Shown piece by piece: positions 27,394 through 37,087 of a stretch of 64,000 bases of DNA. This DNA comes from Trebonia kvetii. GTDB taxonomy: Bacteria > Actinomycetota > Actinomycetes > Streptosporangiales > Streptosporangiaceae. Below the pieces are notes generated by a model that saw only the letters and a program-made list of their open reading frames with translations, was not told where the DNA came from and made no database searches. Each line of letters starts with the position of its first letter. Positions within the stretch are counted from its first letter, which is position 1. The position numbers and the translations under genes were made by a program. Where the stretch lies: NCBI RefSeq assembly GCF_007827045.1, contig NZ_RPFW01000001.1, positions 1,774,519-1,838,518 on the forward strand, written 5' to 3'.

Positions 27394-28206
27394 ATGACTG
27401 AAACCGCCTATCCGAAGACTCAGCCGCTTGAGTCTCCGCTTTACGGGCTCGAGGCGCGCCGGGTGTCGGCCTGGTTCGGCAAGCACAAGGTGCTCGAGCG
27501 GGTCACCCTCGACATGCCGCCCGGCAGCGTGACCGCGCTGATCGGCCCGTCGGGCTGCGGCAAGTCCACGTTCCTGCGGATACTCAACCGGATGCACGAG
27601 ATGATCCCCGGCGCGCAGCTGTCCGGTGAGGTGCTGCTCGCCGGGCAGGACATCTACCACGCGAGCCAGCGTCCGCAGCATGTCCGCAGCCGGATCGGGA
27701 TGGTGTTCCAGAAGCCCAACCCGTTCCCCACCATGTCGATCTACGACAACGTGCTCAGCGGCCTCAGGCTGGCCGGCATCAAGGTGCGGGACAAGGACTC
27801 GCTCGTGGAGTCCTGCCTGCGCCGGGCCGGGCTGTGGGACGAGGTCCGCAGCCGCCTGTCCACCCCGGGCGGCGCGCTGTCCGGCGGCCAGCAGCAGCGG
27901 CTGTGCATCGCGCGGTCGCTTGCCGTGTCGCCCGACGTGCTGCTGATGGACGAGCCCTGCTCGGCCCTGGACCCGACTTCCACTCGCCGCGTGGAGGAGA
28001 CCATCGCCGAGATCTCCAGCCAGGTCACGATCGTCATCGTCACGCACAACATGCAGCAGGCCCAGCGGGTCTCGCACTACTGCGCGTTCTTCCTCGCCGG
28101 CGCGGGCGAGCCGGGCGGCATTGTCGAGTCTGGCACGACCGAGCAGCTCTTCGGGGACCCGCACGATCCTCGTACGGCGGATTACGTCCACGGCCGCTTT
28201 GGTTAA
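27394..28206 (+). CDS. pstB: Phosphate ABC transporter ATP-binding protein PstB
   Basis: The 270-residue ATPase energises phosphate import. It has Walker A GPSGCGKST (about residues 51-59), Q-loop VFQKPNPFPTMSIYDNV, signature LSGGQQQRL (about 163-171), Walker B VLLMDEPCSALDP and switch VTHN. It closes the pst operon; no phoU gene follows. The gap downstream holds a palindrome and the cox promoter region. Confidence 0.96.
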   Translation: MTETAYPKTQPLESPLYGLEARRVSAWFGKHKVLERVTLDMPPGSVTALIGPSGCGKSTFLRILNRMHEMIPGAQLSGEVLLAGQDIYHASQRPQHVRSRIGMVFQKPNPFPTMSIYDNVLSGLRLAGIKVRDKDSLVESCLRRAGLWDEVRSRLSTPGGALSGGQQQRLCIARSLAVSPDVLLMDEPCSALDPTSTRRVEETIAEISSQVTIVIVTHNMQQAQRVSHYCAFFLAGAGEPGGIVESGTTEQLFGDPHDPRTADYVHGRFG

Positions 28207-28231
28207 TGCGCGAAATGCCCCATGCAAATAA

Positions 28232-28259
28232 TAATTGCGTCACGCAATTAGTCTTGACA
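28232..28259 (+). promoter_or_regulatory. Palindromic operator and -35 element before coxSLM
   Basis: TAATTGCG-TCA-CGCAATTA is a perfect 8-3-8 palindrome at 28232-28250. TTGACA, a perfect -35 hexamer, follows at 28254-28259. No good -10 was found 16-18 bases later, so the promoter is incomplete by eye. The palindrome would suit a dimeric repressor or activator of the cox genes. Confidence 0.6.
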
Positions 28260-28342
28260 TTGGGATAGCGGGTCTGGTGCAGGCCGCAACGCTGGTCTTA
28301 CCGTGTGCACAGGCGCAACTGGCACGGCAAGGAGGCCGCGTT

Positions 28343-28825
28343 GTGAGAATCAGCGTGAAGATCGACGGCGCGCGTTATGAGGACGACGTCGAACCCAGAT
28401 TGCTTCTAGTTCATTACCTGAGGGAGCAGGCCGGGCGCACCGGGACTCCCATCGGCTGCGATACCTCTAACTGCGGTGCGTGCACTGTGTTGCTCAACGG
28501 AAGGTCGGTGAAGAGCTGCTCCGTCCTGGCGGTACAGGCCGACGGTGCGGAGATCACCACGATCCAGGGACTCTCGAACGGCTCCCGCGAGCTGCACCCG
28601 CTCCAGCGGGCGTTCCATGAGGCGCACGCACTCCAATGCGGCTACTGCACGCCCGGCATGATCATGGCCGCCGTCGACCTGCTCAGCGACAACCCGCACC
28701 CCACCGAGGAAGAGGTCAGGGACGGGCTTGAGGGCAACCTGTGCCGCTGCACCGGCTACCAGAACATCGTCCGCGCCGTCCTGGCGGCCGCCAGCGGCAG
28801 TTCAACCGCGGAGGCGAGCGCATGA
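28343..28825 (+). CDS. coxS: Molybdenum hydroxylase [2Fe-2S] subunit (CoxS-like)
   Basis: The 160-residue iron-sulfur subunit carries electrons between the Mo and FAD subunits. The plant-type cluster ligands are Cys39, 44, 47 and 59 ([11 protein letters not shown]), and the second cluster ligands are Cys99, 102, 134 and 136 ([19 protein letters not shown]). GTG 28343 has GGAGG seven bases upstream; the frame is open upstream but without signals. Its stop overlaps the coxL start in ATGA. The S-L-M order is typical of form II enzymes. Confidence 0.93.
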   Translation: MRISVKIDGARYEDDVEPRLLLVHYLREQAGRTGTPIGCDTSNCGACTVLLNGRSVKSCSVLAVQADGAEITTIQGLSNGSRELHPLQRAFHEAHALQCGYCTPGMIMAAVDLLSDNPHPTEEEVRDGLEGNLCRCTGYQNIVRAVLAAASGSSTAEASA

Positions 28826-31188
28826 CCGCCACCGAGATTCCCGCGCTCGAGGTCGGCAAGGCACGGCAGCGCAAGGAAGACGCCAGGCTGATCACCGGGC
28901 AGACCAACTGGACGGACAACATCACCCTGCCCGGGCTGCTGCACGTCGCGTTCCTCCGCAGTCCGCACGCGCACGCGCGGATCGCCTCCGTCGACCTGTC
29001 CGCCGCCAAGGAGGCGTCTGGCGTCATCGCCGCGTACTCGGGCGCCGACTTCGCGGCCGAGCAGGGCTCGCTGCCCTGCGCCTGGCCGGTCACACCGGAC
29101 ATCGTCATCCCCGAGCACCCGTCGATGGCGGTGGACACCGTCCGGTACGGCGGCGAGATCGTGGCCGCCGTCGTGGCCCGTGACCGGTACGCAGCGGCCG
29201 ACGCGCTCGAACTCATCGACGTGACCTACGAGCCGCTCGAGCCGGTGCTCGACATGGAGGCGGCCCTCGCCGCTGGGTCGCCGAAGGTGCACGAGGCTGG
29301 CAACAAATCATTCACCTGGCCCTTCGGCCAGGGTGACCTCGACGCGGCGTTCCGCGACGCCCCGGTGGTCATCGAGCGCACCTACCGGCAGCAGCGGCTC
29401 ATCCCGTCCGCGATGGAGCCGCGCGCCGTGGTCTGCGCCCAGACCGGCGACGAGTTCACGATGTGGACCTCCACGCAGATTCCGCACGTGCTGCGGGTCA
29501 TGCTGGCACTCGTCACCGGCATACCCGAGCACAAGCTCCGAGTGATCGCGCCGGACGTCGGCGGCGGGTTCGGCTCCAAGCTGCAGGTCACCGCGGAAGA
29601 GGTGCTCGCGCTGCTGCTCGCCCGCAAACTCGGGCGGCCGGTCAAGTGGACCGAGTCCAGGTCCGAGGGGAACGTCGCGGTGCATCACGGCCGCGACCAG
29701 ATCCAGCGGCTGCGCCTGGCCGCGGACGACGACGGCCGCATCCGCGGCCTCGACGTGGACCTGCTCGCCGACATGGGCGCCTACCTGATGCTCGTCACGC
29801 CGGGCGTGCCGCTGCTCGGCGCGTTCATGTTCAATGCGATCTACAAGATGGACGCCTACCGATTCAGCTGCACCGGCGTGTTCACCACCAAGACCCCGAC
29901 CGACGCCTACCGCGGGGCCGGCCGGCCTGAGGCCACCTATGCTATTGAGCACCTGCTCGACGACCTGGCCGCCGAGCTCGAGATGGACCCGCTTGAGCTG
30001 CGCGAGCGGAACTGGATCAAGCACGAGGAGTTCCCGTACACCACCATCGCGGGGCTGACCTACGACTCTGGCAACTATGAGGCGGCCACCGCCGAGGCCA
30101 AGAGGCTGTTCCACTACGACGAGCTTCGCTCGGAGCAGTACGAACGGGTCTCGGCTGGCACTACAGTTCGCCTGGGCATCGGCATCTCGACGTTCACCGA
30201 GATGTGCGGGCTAGCGCCGTCACGCGTCCTCGGTTCACTCGCCTACGCGGCGGGCGGCTGGGAGCACGCGTCGATCAGGATGCTGCCCACCGGCAAGGTC
30301 GAGGTGGTGACCGGGTCTTCGGCGCACGGGCAGGGCCACGAGACCGCCTGGTCGCAGATCGTCGCCGACCAGCTCGGCGTCGCGTTCGAGGACGTGCGGG
30401 TGCTGCACGGCGACACCGCCATCTCGCACAAGGGGATGGACACCTACGGCTCGCGGTCGCTGGTGGTCGGCGGCACCGCCCTGGTCAACGCCTGCGACAA
30501 GGTACGGCAGAAGGCCAAGGTCATCGCGGCGGCGATGCTCGAGGTATCCGCGGACGACCTGGAATGGTCCGATGGCCGCTGGGCGGTCCGCGGCGACCCC
30601 GACCAGGGCAAGAGCATCGGCGAGATCGCGTTCGCCGCGTTCGCCGCGCACAACCTGCCCGACGGGGTGGAGCCGTCGCTCGACTCGGACGCCACCTACG
30701 ACCCGGACAACTTCTCGTTCCCGCACGGCACCCACCTGTGCGCGGCCGAGGTGGACACCGAGACCGGCCAGGTCCGCATCCGCTCCTACGTCGCGGTCGA
30801 CGACGTGGGCGTGGTGGTGAACCCGACGATCGTCGAGGGCCAGGTGCACGGCGGGATCGCCCAGGGCATCGCGCAGGCGCTGTACGAGGAGGCGGCCTAC
30901 GACTCCTCCGGCAACCTGGTGACCGCCTCGCTCGCCGACTACCTGATCCCGTCGGCGGCCGACCTGCCGTCGTTCACCACCGCGCGGACGACCACGCCGT
31001 CGACGCTCAACCCGCTCGGCGTCAAGGGCGTCGGCGAGGCGGGCACGATCGCCTCCACGCCGGCGGTGGTTAACGCCATCGTGGACGCGCTGCGGCCGTT
31101 CGGCGTGCACGACGTCCCCATGCCCTGCACGCCGGAACGGGTGTGGCGGGCGATCCAGGAAGCGCGTTCGGAAGGAGCCGCGCAGTGA
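28822..31188 (+). CDS. coxL: Molybdenum hydroxylase large subunit, form II CoxL-like
   Basis: This is the 788-residue Mo-molybdopterin cytosine dinucleotide subunit of the xanthine oxidase family. The active-site loop reads AYRGAGR at residues 362-368, the form II signature; bona fide form I CO dehydrogenases read AYxCSFR with the Cu-binding Cys. Other cofactor segments include [20 protein letters not shown] and the active-site Glu in GVGEAGT. The substrate could be CO at low efficiency, or an aldehyde or N-heterocycle; it cannot be told from the sequence. ATG 28822 overlaps the coxS stop, and its own stop overlaps coxM. Confidence 0.92.
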   Translation: MTATEIPALEVGKARQRKEDARLITGQTNWTDNITLPGLLHVAFLRSPHAHARIASVDLSAAKEASGVIAAYSGADFAAEQGSLPCAWPVTPDIVIPEHPSMAVDTVRYGGEIVAAVVARDRYAAADALELIDVTYEPLEPVLDMEAALAAGSPKVHEAGNKSFTWPFGQGDLDAAFRDAPVVIERTYRQQRLIPSAMEPRAVVCAQTGDEFTMWTSTQIPHVLRVMLALVTGIPEHKLRVIAPDVGGGFGSKLQVTAEEVLALLLARKLGRPVKWTESRSEGNVAVHHGRDQIQRLRLAADDDGRIRGLDVDLLADMGAYLMLVTPGVPLLGAFMFNAIYKMDAYRFSCTGVFTTKTPTDAYRGAGRPEATYAIEHLLDDLAAELEMDPLELRERNWIKHEEFPYTTIAGLTYDSGNYEAATAEAKRLFHYDELRSEQYERVSAGTTVRLGIGISTFTEMCGLAPSRVLGSLAYAAGGWEHASIRMLPTGKVEVVTGSSAHGQGHETAWSQIVADQLGVAFEDVRVLHGDTAISHKGMDTYGSRSLVVGGTALVNACDKVRQKAKVIAAAMLEVSADDLEWSDGRWAVRGDPDQGKSIGEIAFAAFAAHNLPDGVEPSLDSDATYDPDNFSFPHGTHLCAAEVDTETGQVRIRSYVAVDDVGVVVNPTIVEGQVHGGIAQGIAQALYEEAAYDSSGNLVTASLADYLIPSAADLPSFTTARTTTPSTLNPLGVKGVGEAGTIASTPAVVNAIVDALRPFGVHDVPMPCTPERVWRAIQEARSEGAAQ

Positions 31189-32042
31189 TCCCGGCGAAGT
31201 TCGACTACGTCCGTCCGTCCTCGGTGGACGAGGCGGTGTCCGCGCTGACCTCGGGCGGCGAGGACGCGAAGGTGATCGCGGGCGGGCAGTCGCTGCTGCC
31301 GCTGCTGCGACTGCGCTTCTCCTACCCGTCCGTGCTCGTCGACGTGGGCGGGCTCGATGAGCTGCGCGGCGTGCGCGACCTCGGCTCCGCACTGGAGATC
31401 GGGGCGATGACGACGCACTACGAGCTGACGCGCGATCCGCTGATCGCGGCGCACTGCGGCCTGCTCGCGCAGGCCGCGGGGACCATCGCGGATCCGGCGG
31501 TGCGGCACCGCGGCACGATCGGCGGCGCGCTGTCGCACGCCGACCCGGCAGGCGACCTGCCCGCCGTCGTCACCGCCCTCGACGCGACCCTGGTGGTCAC
31601 CGGGCCGTCCGGCTCGCGGACCATCGCGCCGGCGGACTTCTTCACCGACTACCTCACCACCTCGCTCGCCCCCGGTGAGATTCTCACCGCCATCCGGGTG
31701 CCGAAGCTGGACGGCTGGGGCTACCGGTACGAGAAGTTCCACGTCACCGCCCAGGCATGGGCCATCGTCGGCGTCGCCGCGGTCGCGCGGCGGTCCGACG
31801 GGCACGTCGCGGAGGCCAGGGTCGGGCTGACCAACATGGGCTCCGTGCCGGTCCGCGCGCACGCGGTGGAGGCGGCGGCGTCCGGCGCCGAGGCATCAGG
31901 GGCGGCGCTCGCGGCCGCCGCGCGGAGCGCGGACGAGGGCACGAACCCGCCGAGCGACCTGCGCGGCGCGGCCGACTACCGGCGGCACCTCGCCCGCGTG
32001 CTAACCGGCCGAGCCCTCGCCGTCGCCGCAGGGTTGTCGTGA
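31185..32042 (+). CDS. coxM: Molybdenum hydroxylase FAD subunit (CoxM-like)
   Basis: The 285-residue FAD-binding subunit has the two flavin loops AGGQSLLPLLRLR and TIGGALSHADPAGDLPA, then the CoxM/CutM C-terminal domain (GYRYEKFHVTAQAWAIVGVAA). GTG 31185 follows GAAGGAG and overlaps the coxL stop in GTGA. It completes the SLM heterotrimer. A hairpin follows directly, splitting it from coxG. Confidence 0.92.
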   Translation: MIPAKFDYVRPSSVDEAVSALTSGGEDAKVIAGGQSLLPLLRLRFSYPSVLVDVGGLDELRGVRDLGSALEIGAMTTHYELTRDPLIAAHCGLLAQAAGTIADPAVRHRGTIGGALSHADPAGDLPAVVTALDATLVVTGPSGSRTIAPADFFTDYLTTSLAPGEILTAIRVPKLDGWGYRYEKFHVTAQAWAIVGVAAVARRSDGHVAEARVGLTNMGSVPVRAHAVEAAASGAEASGAALAAAARSADEGTNPPSDLRGAADYRRHLARVLTGRALAVAAGLS

Positions 32043-32085
32043 CAAATCGCGGGGCCTGGCGTTGGCGTCCGGCCCCGCGATTGTC
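32041..32085 (+). terminator. Hairpin between coxM and coxG
   Basis: GACAAATCGCGGGGCC pairs with GGCCCCGCGATTGTC (one bulged A) across a 14-base loop that begins at the coxM stop. It probably ends or attenuates the coxSLM transcript, so coxG may be expressed at a different level. Confidence 0.7.
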
Positions 32086-32170
32086 CTGGGTCTTGGCCTG
32101 CCCGGGACGGGGAAACCCGATGCGCATAGGATTGCCGTTTAGACATTAACCGGCGAGAAAGTAGTGTCGC

Positions 32171-32872
32171 ATGGCCATTGAGCTTGACAACTCATTCATC
32201 GTTCCCGTGCCGCCCGAGCAGGCGTGGGACGTCCTGCTTGACGTTGAGCGCATCGCTCCTTGCATGCCGGGCGCCAGCGTCCTGTCGATCTCGGACGACG
32301 GCAACGAGATCGAGGGCCAGGTCAAGGTGAAGCTCGGTCCGCTCTCGCTGACCTACAAGGGCACCGCGAAGTTCACCGACAAGGACCAGGGGAACCACGC
32401 GATCGCGATCGAGGCGACCGGCAAGGAGACCCGCGGCGCGGGCACCGCGTCGGCCCACGTGCAGGCCTCGCTCAAGCCGGATGCGGCGGGCACGCTCGTG
32501 TCCATCCACACTTCGCTGAACGTGACCGGCCGCCCAGCACAGTTCGGCCGCTCGCTGCTGCCCGAGGTGAGCGGCAAGCTCATCGCGCAGTTCGCGTCGA
32601 ACCTGCAGGCCCTGATCGAGTCCGACAGCGCGCCCGCTGAGGCCCCGGCGGCCGAGGGCGGCGATGCCTCCTCTGAGGCCGAGGCGGGCACGGCCGCTCC
32701 GGTCGCTGTCAAGCCCGCCACCCCTGCGCCGAAGCAGGAAGAGTCGCTGAACGCGTTCAAGTTCGTCGTGGTGCCGGTGCTCAAGCGGGTCATTCCGGTG
32801 GCGGCGATCGGCGCCGCGATCGCGATCATCATCCGCAAGCTCACCGGCAGGGGCAAGGCCAAGAAGTCCTGA
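32171..32872 (+). CDS. coxG: CoxG-like SRPBCC protein with C-terminal membrane anchor
   Basis: The 233-residue protein has an N-terminal CoxG/SRPBCC domain (about residues 1-150: FIVPVPPEQAWDVLLDVERI, CMPGASV, EIEGQVKVKLGPLSL), an Ala/Glu-rich linker and a C-terminal hydrophobic helix followed by Lys/Arg residues. CoxG is thought to recruit the CO dehydrogenase to the membrane. Here the rest of the maturation set (coxD, E, F) is absent nearby. Confidence 0.88.
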   Translation: MAIELDNSFIVPVPPEQAWDVLLDVERIAPCMPGASVLSISDDGNEIEGQVKVKLGPLSLTYKGTAKFTDKDQGNHAIAIEATGKETRGAGTASAHVQASLKPDAAGTLVSIHTSLNVTGRPAQFGRSLLPEVSGKLIAQFASNLQALIESDSAPAEAPAAEGGDASSEAEAGTAAPVAVKPATPAPKQEESLNAFKFVVVPVLKRVIPVAAIGAAIAIIIRKLTGRGKAKKS

Positions 32873-32889
32873 CCGGACTGCGCAGCGCG

Positions 32890-32937
32890 GCAAGCGGCCC
32901 GGATCACCTCATCAGACGAGGCGACCCGGGCCGCTGC
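32890..32937 (+). terminator. Hairpin terminator after coxG
   Basis: AGCGGCCCGG and CCGGGCCGCT form the outer stem; inner CCTC/GAGG extends it with small mismatches around a short loop. Confidence 0.75.
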
Positions 32938-33013
32938 CGTCTGCGATCGGTGTCCGGTGACAGCGGTCTGCTGATGACAGTTAACGTCCCACCCGAGACA
33001 GAAAGACCCGATA

Positions 33014-33427
33014 ATGCCTGACAAGCCATCCGTACTGTTCGTCTGCGTCCACAACGCCGGGCGCTCGCAGATGGCAGCCGCCTGGCTGACCCACCTGGCG
33101 GGCGACCGGGTGGAGGTCCGCTCTGCCGGTTCTGCCCCCGCCGACACGGTCAACCCGGCGGTGGTCCAAGCGATGCGCGAGGTCGGCATCGACATCTCAG
33201 CCGAGACCCCCAAGGTGCTCACCATCGAGGCGGTCCAGGCCTCGGACGTGTGCATAACTATGGGCTGCGGTGACGCCTGTCCGGTCTTCCCCGGCAAGCG
33301 GTACCTAGACTGGAAGCTGGATGACCCGGCTGGCCAGGGCACTGCGGCCGTCCGCCCCATCCGGGATGAGATCAGGAAACTGGTCGAAGACCTGATCGCC
33401 GAGATCGCCACGGAGGCAGACCGGTAG
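33014..33427 (+). CDS. arsC: Arsenate reductase ArsC, low-molecular-weight phosphatase type
   Basis: The 137-residue enzyme reduces arsenate to arsenite. It has the catalytic P-loop VCVHNAGRSQMA with Cys at about residue 12, and the MGCGDACP loop that supplies the further Cys residues of the relay used by thioredoxin- or mycothiol-coupled ArsC. The DP pair lies in DWKLDDPAGQ. It is the first gene of the arsenic island, oriented away from the minus-strand ars genes that follow. ATG 33014 has only a weak upstream purine run. Confidence 0.95.
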   Translation: MPDKPSVLFVCVHNAGRSQMAAAWLTHLAGDRVEVRSAGSAPADTVNPAVVQAMREVGIDISAETPKVLTIEAVQASDVCITMGCGDACPVFPGKRYLDWKLDDPAGQGTAAVRPIRDEIRKLVEDLIAEIATEADR

Positions 33428-33495
33428 GCGGGACGCGCGCGAGGGTGTCATCGCAATGAGACCCGGCTTGGACAAGTATGCGGGCGCCCCTTCGG

Positions 33496-34629
33496 TTAGC
33501 TGGCAAGGGGAGTTCCGTCAGGGCCGGTGACAAGGGCGAGCGTGCTTGCGGCGAGTTGCTGGACGACAGTCGGCAGTGGCACGTAGCCGAGAGTTCCGGC
33601 GTAAGCCTGGCCGGCGTGAGTGAGCCAGGTGAGGAGTGATACCAGGGCCTGGCCGACGGGCTGGCTGGGCTGGCGGAGGTAGATCAGTACCCAGCTGTAG
33701 CCGGTGATCGGGTAGGCGGCCGGGCCGGGCTCGTTGACGATGGAGAAGTCATCGGGGCTGATGTCGGGTTTCGCCGCCGCGTCGGCGGCGATCGCCGGGG
33801 TGGTCGGCATGGTGTAGCGGCCGTCGCGGTTGGCGATGGCGGCGTTGCCGAGGCTGGTTCCGGTGGTGTAGGAGCGTTCGGTGTACCCGATGGAGTACTG
33901 GATGCGGGAGACGTCGGCTGCGACGCCGGCGTTGCCGTCGGCGCCGGTGCCGGCCGGCCAGCGGAGGCTGCGCCCGGTGCCGACGGAGCTGGCCCATGCC
34001 GGGCTGACCTGGGACAGGTAGTTGCTGAAGATGTAGGTGGTGCCGCTGCCGTCGGAGCGGTGCACGACGGTGATGTAGGCGTCGGGCAGCTGCGCGCCGG
34101 GGTTGAGGGCGGTCAGGGCCGGGTCGTTCCATTTGGTGATCTGGCCGAGGAAGATGCGGGCCAGGACCGGGCCGGTCAGGCGCAGCGGGGCGTTGCTGAG
34201 GGTCAGGACGTTGTAGGCGACGGTGACGGCGCCGAGGTCGACGGGGATCTGCAGGGCGGGGCCGCCGCGGGCGCCTGCGAGGTCGGCGGTGCTGGCGGGG
34301 ACGTCGGTGGCGCCGAAGTCGACTTGCCCGGCGGTGAAGCGGGTGATGCCGGCGCTGCTTCCTACTGCGGAGTAGTTGATCCCTGTGTAGAGGTGGGCTT
34401 GCTCGTAGGCGGGGAATGCCAGGTCGAAGAACGGCGCGTCGAAGGTGGACCCGGCGCCGGACAGGTCCGCCACGTCGGCGGTGGTTGGCTGCGGGTTAGC
34501 GGTGGTCGCGGTGCTGGTGCACGCGGTGACCGCGCCGGATAGCAGCAGGGCAAGCAGGATAGCTGCGGGCCCTGCCGGTGCCCGGCGCGGGCTCACATGG
34601 GGACGCTGGCGGGAGAGCAGGTATGGCAT
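33496..34629 (-). CDS. pstS: PstS-type phosphate-binding lipoprotein in the ars island
   Basis: The 377-residue protein starts at ATG 34629 with AGGAGG six bases upstream. It has a lipoprotein signal peptide ending LSGAVTAC (lipobox VTAC) and then the PstS domain (LSGAGSTFDAPFF, VDFGATDVPA, ITKWNDPAL, VVHRSDGSGTTYIFSNYL). Placement behind the flavoprotein and aquaporin genes on the same strand suggests it helps the cell select phosphate over arsenate under arsenic stress (inference). It differs from the pst-operon binding proteins, which are held by C-terminal helices. Confidence 0.93.
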   Translation of the reverse strand: MPYLLSRQRPHVSPRRAPAGPAAILLALLLSGAVTACTSTATTANPQPTTADVADLSGAGSTFDAPFFDLAFPAYEQAHLYTGINYSAVGSSAGITRFTAGQVDFGATDVPASTADLAGARGGPALQIPVDLGAVTVAYNVLTLSNAPLRLTGPVLARIFLGQITKWNDPALTALNPGAQLPDAYITVVHRSDGSGTTYIFSNYLSQVSPAWASSVGTGRSLRWPAGTGADGNAGVAADVSRIQYSIGYTERSYTTGTSLGNAAIANRDGRYTMPTTPAIAADAAAKPDISPDDFSIVNEPGPAAYPITGYSWVLIYLRQPSQPVGQALVSLLTWLTHAGQAYAGTLGYVPLPTVVQQLAASTLALVTGPDGTPLAS

Positions 34630-34652
34630 CGTTGCCTCCTGTCCGTTGGCGG

Positions 34653-36041
34653 TTATGAGATGGGGACCTGGCGCATCCAGGCCTGGGCGCCCGCCTGGAT
34701 GGCGTCCCAGGGGCTGCCTAGTGGCGGGGTGTAGGACAGGTCGAGGTCGCTGATGGCGTCGATGGTCATGCCGTTGTAGATGGCGGTGGCGGCGATGTCG
34801 ATCCGCTTGGCGATCTCGGCGTGCTTGTGGCCGAACAGCTGGACGCCGAGCAGGAGGCCGGTGTCGCGGTCGCCGATCCACCGCATCGCGATGCGGTGGC
34901 TGCCGGGGTAGTAGGCCTTGTGGTCATCGGCCTCGGAGGCGACGGTGAGCGGGGTGTAGCCGGCCTGGACGGCTTCGTGGTGGCGCAGCCCGGTGCGGGC
35001 GGCGGCGTGGTCGAAGATCTTGACGACCTGGGTGCCGAGGCTGCCGGCGAACTCGCGCCGCCCGCCTGCGGCGTTTTCCCCGGCGACCCGGCCCTGCTTG
35101 TGCGCGGTGGTGCCGAGCGGCAGGTAGGTTTCGCCGAGCAGCCGGTGGTGGGTGATGACGCAGTCCCCGGCGGCGTACACGTCGGGTATCCCGGTGCGCA
35201 TGGCGCGGTCGACGGTGATCGCGCGGCCGGCGCCGAGGCTGGCGCCGGCCCCGGCCGCCAGGGCCGTCTCGGGGCGGACCCCGGTGACGACCAGGACCAT
35301 GCTGGCGTGCCGGGTTACTTCCTGCCCGTCCGCGGTGACGGCGTCGACGCGCAGCCGTGCGGGCTCGCCGTTTCCTGCGCGGCTGATGGCTTTGACGGCG
35401 GTGCCGGTGAGCACGTTCACGCCGCGGTCTTCCAGTTCGGCGTGCACCAGGGCGCCGAGTGAGGTGCTGACGGTGGGCAGGACTTCTGGCAGCTGCTCGA
35501 TCTGGGTGACGGCCAGGCCGCGGACGCTGAGCGCGTCGGCCATTTCCAGCCCGATGTAGCCGGCTCCGACGATCACGGCGCTGGCGGGGTTGTCTTCTTC
35601 CAGGGTGCGCATGATGGCGAAGGTGTCGTCCATCGAGTGCAGCAGGTGCACGCCGTCGGCGGGGCCGAGTTCGCTGAGGCCGGCGATCGGCGGCCGGACC
35701 GGGACCGCGCCGGTGCCGATGACGAGCTGGTCGTAGCCGATCAGCTCCTCGGTGCCGTCGGGGCCGGTGACCAGCAGCTTGTGGCCGGATACGTCGATGT
35801 GGCGGGCGGTGGTGTCCAGCCGCAGGCGCATCCCGGTCGCTTCCAGGTCGGCGCTGGTGCGGTGCGCGAGGTTGCGCCAGTGGGTGACCTCGCCGGAGAC
35901 GTAGTAGGGGATGCCGCAGATGGAGAAGTTCGGGTAGGCGTCGGCGGCGACAACCGTCACCTCGGTGCCGGGATCCACTTCCCTGGCGCGCAGGGCGGCG
36001 CTGATCCCCGCGTCGCTCCCGCCGACGGCGACGATGTGCAT
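34653..36041 (-). CDS. FAD/NAD(P)-dependent disulfide oxidoreductase, CoA-disulfide-reductase-like
   Basis: The 462-residue flavoprotein has the FAD-binding start MHIVAVGGSDAGISAAL, a single redox-active Cys in FSICGIPYYVSG (as in CoA disulfide reductase and NADH oxidase), the NAD-binding VIVGAGYIGLEMA and the second FAD motif DVYAAGDC. It lies between the aquaporin and PstS genes in a minus-strand arsenic operon. The likely job is thiol or flavin redox chemistry connected to arsenic handling; the electron acceptor is unknown. Confidence 0.88.
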   Translation of the reverse strand: MHIVAVGGSDAGISAALRAREVDPGTEVTVVAADAYPNFSICGIPYYVSGEVTHWRNLAHRTSADLEATGMRLRLDTTARHIDVSGHKLLVTGPDGTEELIGYDQLVIGTGAVPVRPPIAGLSELGPADGVHLLHSMDDTFAIMRTLEEDNPASAVIVGAGYIGLEMADALSVRGLAVTQIEQLPEVLPTVSTSLGALVHAELEDRGVNVLTGTAVKAISRAGNGEPARLRVDAVTADGQEVTRHASMVLVVTGVRPETALAAGAGASLGAGRAITVDRAMRTGIPDVYAAGDCVITHHRLLGETYLPLGTTAHKQGRVAGENAAGGRREFAGSLGTQVVKIFDHAAARTGLRHHEAVQAGYTPLTVASEADDHKAYYPGSHRIAMRWIGDRDTGLLLGVQLFGHKHAEIAKRIDIAATAIYNGMTIDAISDLDLSYTPPLGSPWDAIQAGAQAWMRQVPIS

Positions 36042-36067
36042 TGCGTACCTCCGTGGTGGCTAGGTGG

Positions 36068-36829
36068 TTAGCGCTTCGCACGGCGGGCGTCGCCGTCCGC
36101 CGTGTCCAGGCTGTCGCTGCCGTGCGGCACGATGGCGGTGCCGGCCTGGGCTGGGGTGAGCGCGGGATACAGCCCGCGGACGATGAGGACGCCGGCGATG
36201 CCGCCGCCGATCTGCGCGGCGATGAACACCGGCGCCGAGGACGGGGCGATCCCGGCGAACGTGTTGGAGAACATGCGGCCGATCGTGATCGCCGGGTTGG
36301 CGAAGCTGGTCGAGGACGTGAACCAGTACGCGGCGCCGATGTAGGCGCCGACGGCGGCCGGCGCGCTGGCCGCCCGCCCGGCCCGGGCAAGGGCGAAGAT
36401 CACCAGGATCAGGCCGGCGGTGGCGATCACCTCCGACAGCGCATGCGGCCCCGACGCCCGGTGCTTGGTCGAGATCGACACCGCGGCCTGCGCGAACATC
36501 ACGTTCGCGGCGACCGCCCCGGTGAAGCAGCCGGCGACCTGCGCGGGCAGGTAGGCGGCGGCGTCCCGCCAGGACAGGCCGCCGAACGCGGCGTCGGCGA
36601 ACGACACCACCGGGTTGAAGTGCGCGCCGGACACCGGCCCGAACATCAAGATGATCGCGAACAGACCGACCGCGGTCGCCGCCGCGTTCTCAAGAAGCTG
36701 CAGTCCCGTGTTCCCCGGTGAAAGCTGCTGCGCGGCGATTCCAGAGCCGATGACGATCGCGGCGAGGAAGGCGCTGCCGAGGAACTCAGCCGCGAGCCGG
36801 CGCGGCAGCTGGATAGATGCACTGGTCAC
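36068..36829 (-). CDS. MIP/aquaporin family channel, probable arsenite channel
   Basis: The 253-residue channel has the two half-helix loops: first GAHFNPVVSFADA (an NPV variant of NPA) and second FANPAITIGRMF. Six hydrophobic helices surround them. In ars clusters such AqpS-type channels let As(OH)3 leave after ArsC reduction. GTG 36829 is chosen because an earlier ATG ends in a stop at once and the ArsR-like promoter region lies directly upstream. It is first in the operon with the flavoprotein and PstS lipoprotein genes. Confidence 0.9.
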   Translation of the reverse strand: MTSASIQLPRRLAAEFLGSAFLAAIVIGSGIAAQQLSPGNTGLQLLENAAATAVGLFAIILMFGPVSGAHFNPVVSFADAAFGGLSWRDAAAYLPAQVAGCFTGAVAANVMFAQAAVSISTKHRASGPHALSEVIATAGLILVIFALARAGRAASAPAAVGAYIGAAYWFTSSTSFANPAITIGRMFSNTFAGIAPSSAPVFIAAQIGGGIAGVLIVRGLYPALTPAQAGTAIVPHGSDSLDTADGDARRAKR

Positions 36830-36847
36830 ACGACCATGCTGGCGCAC

Positions 36848-36876
36848 TTGAGATAAGTCAGTCAAGGTTGAGTCAA
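36848..36876 (-). promoter_or_regulatory. Promoter/operator region of the aquaporin operon
   Basis: On the minus strand two TTGACT hexamers (36876-36871 and 36865-36860) precede TATCTC. The 9-base palindrome TTGAGTCAA occupies 36868-36876, and TTGA/TCAA arms recur at 36848-36865. The same palindrome (as TTGACTCAA) covers the start of the ArsR-phosphatase fusion gene. Confidence 0.5.
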
Positions 36877-37087
36877 ATAATAGTGAGTAAAAACAGGAAT
36901 GCCCGGTCTGCGGCAGTGATCCGGAACAGGACGGCCTGGCGCCGCCGGGCATCGCGGCCCGCTGGGGCAGCGCGTGGCAGCCTGGGAGAGGCGCGGCCCG
37001 CCGGGCGAGCGCGAACGGCCGGACGGCACCAGGCCGCAGGCGGGGATGCTCGCGGCGGCGCTCACATCCAGCGGTTACGGCCCAGGC

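Noticed and set aside
28822..31188. A classical form I CO dehydrogenase
   Set aside because: The active-site loop reads AYRGAGR, not AYxCSFR, so strong CO oxidation is not supported.
34924..36390. A 488-codon minus-strand frame overlapping the flavoprotein and aquaporin genes
   Set aside because: It is Arg/Pro-rich and out of frame with both recognised genes, and has no domain.
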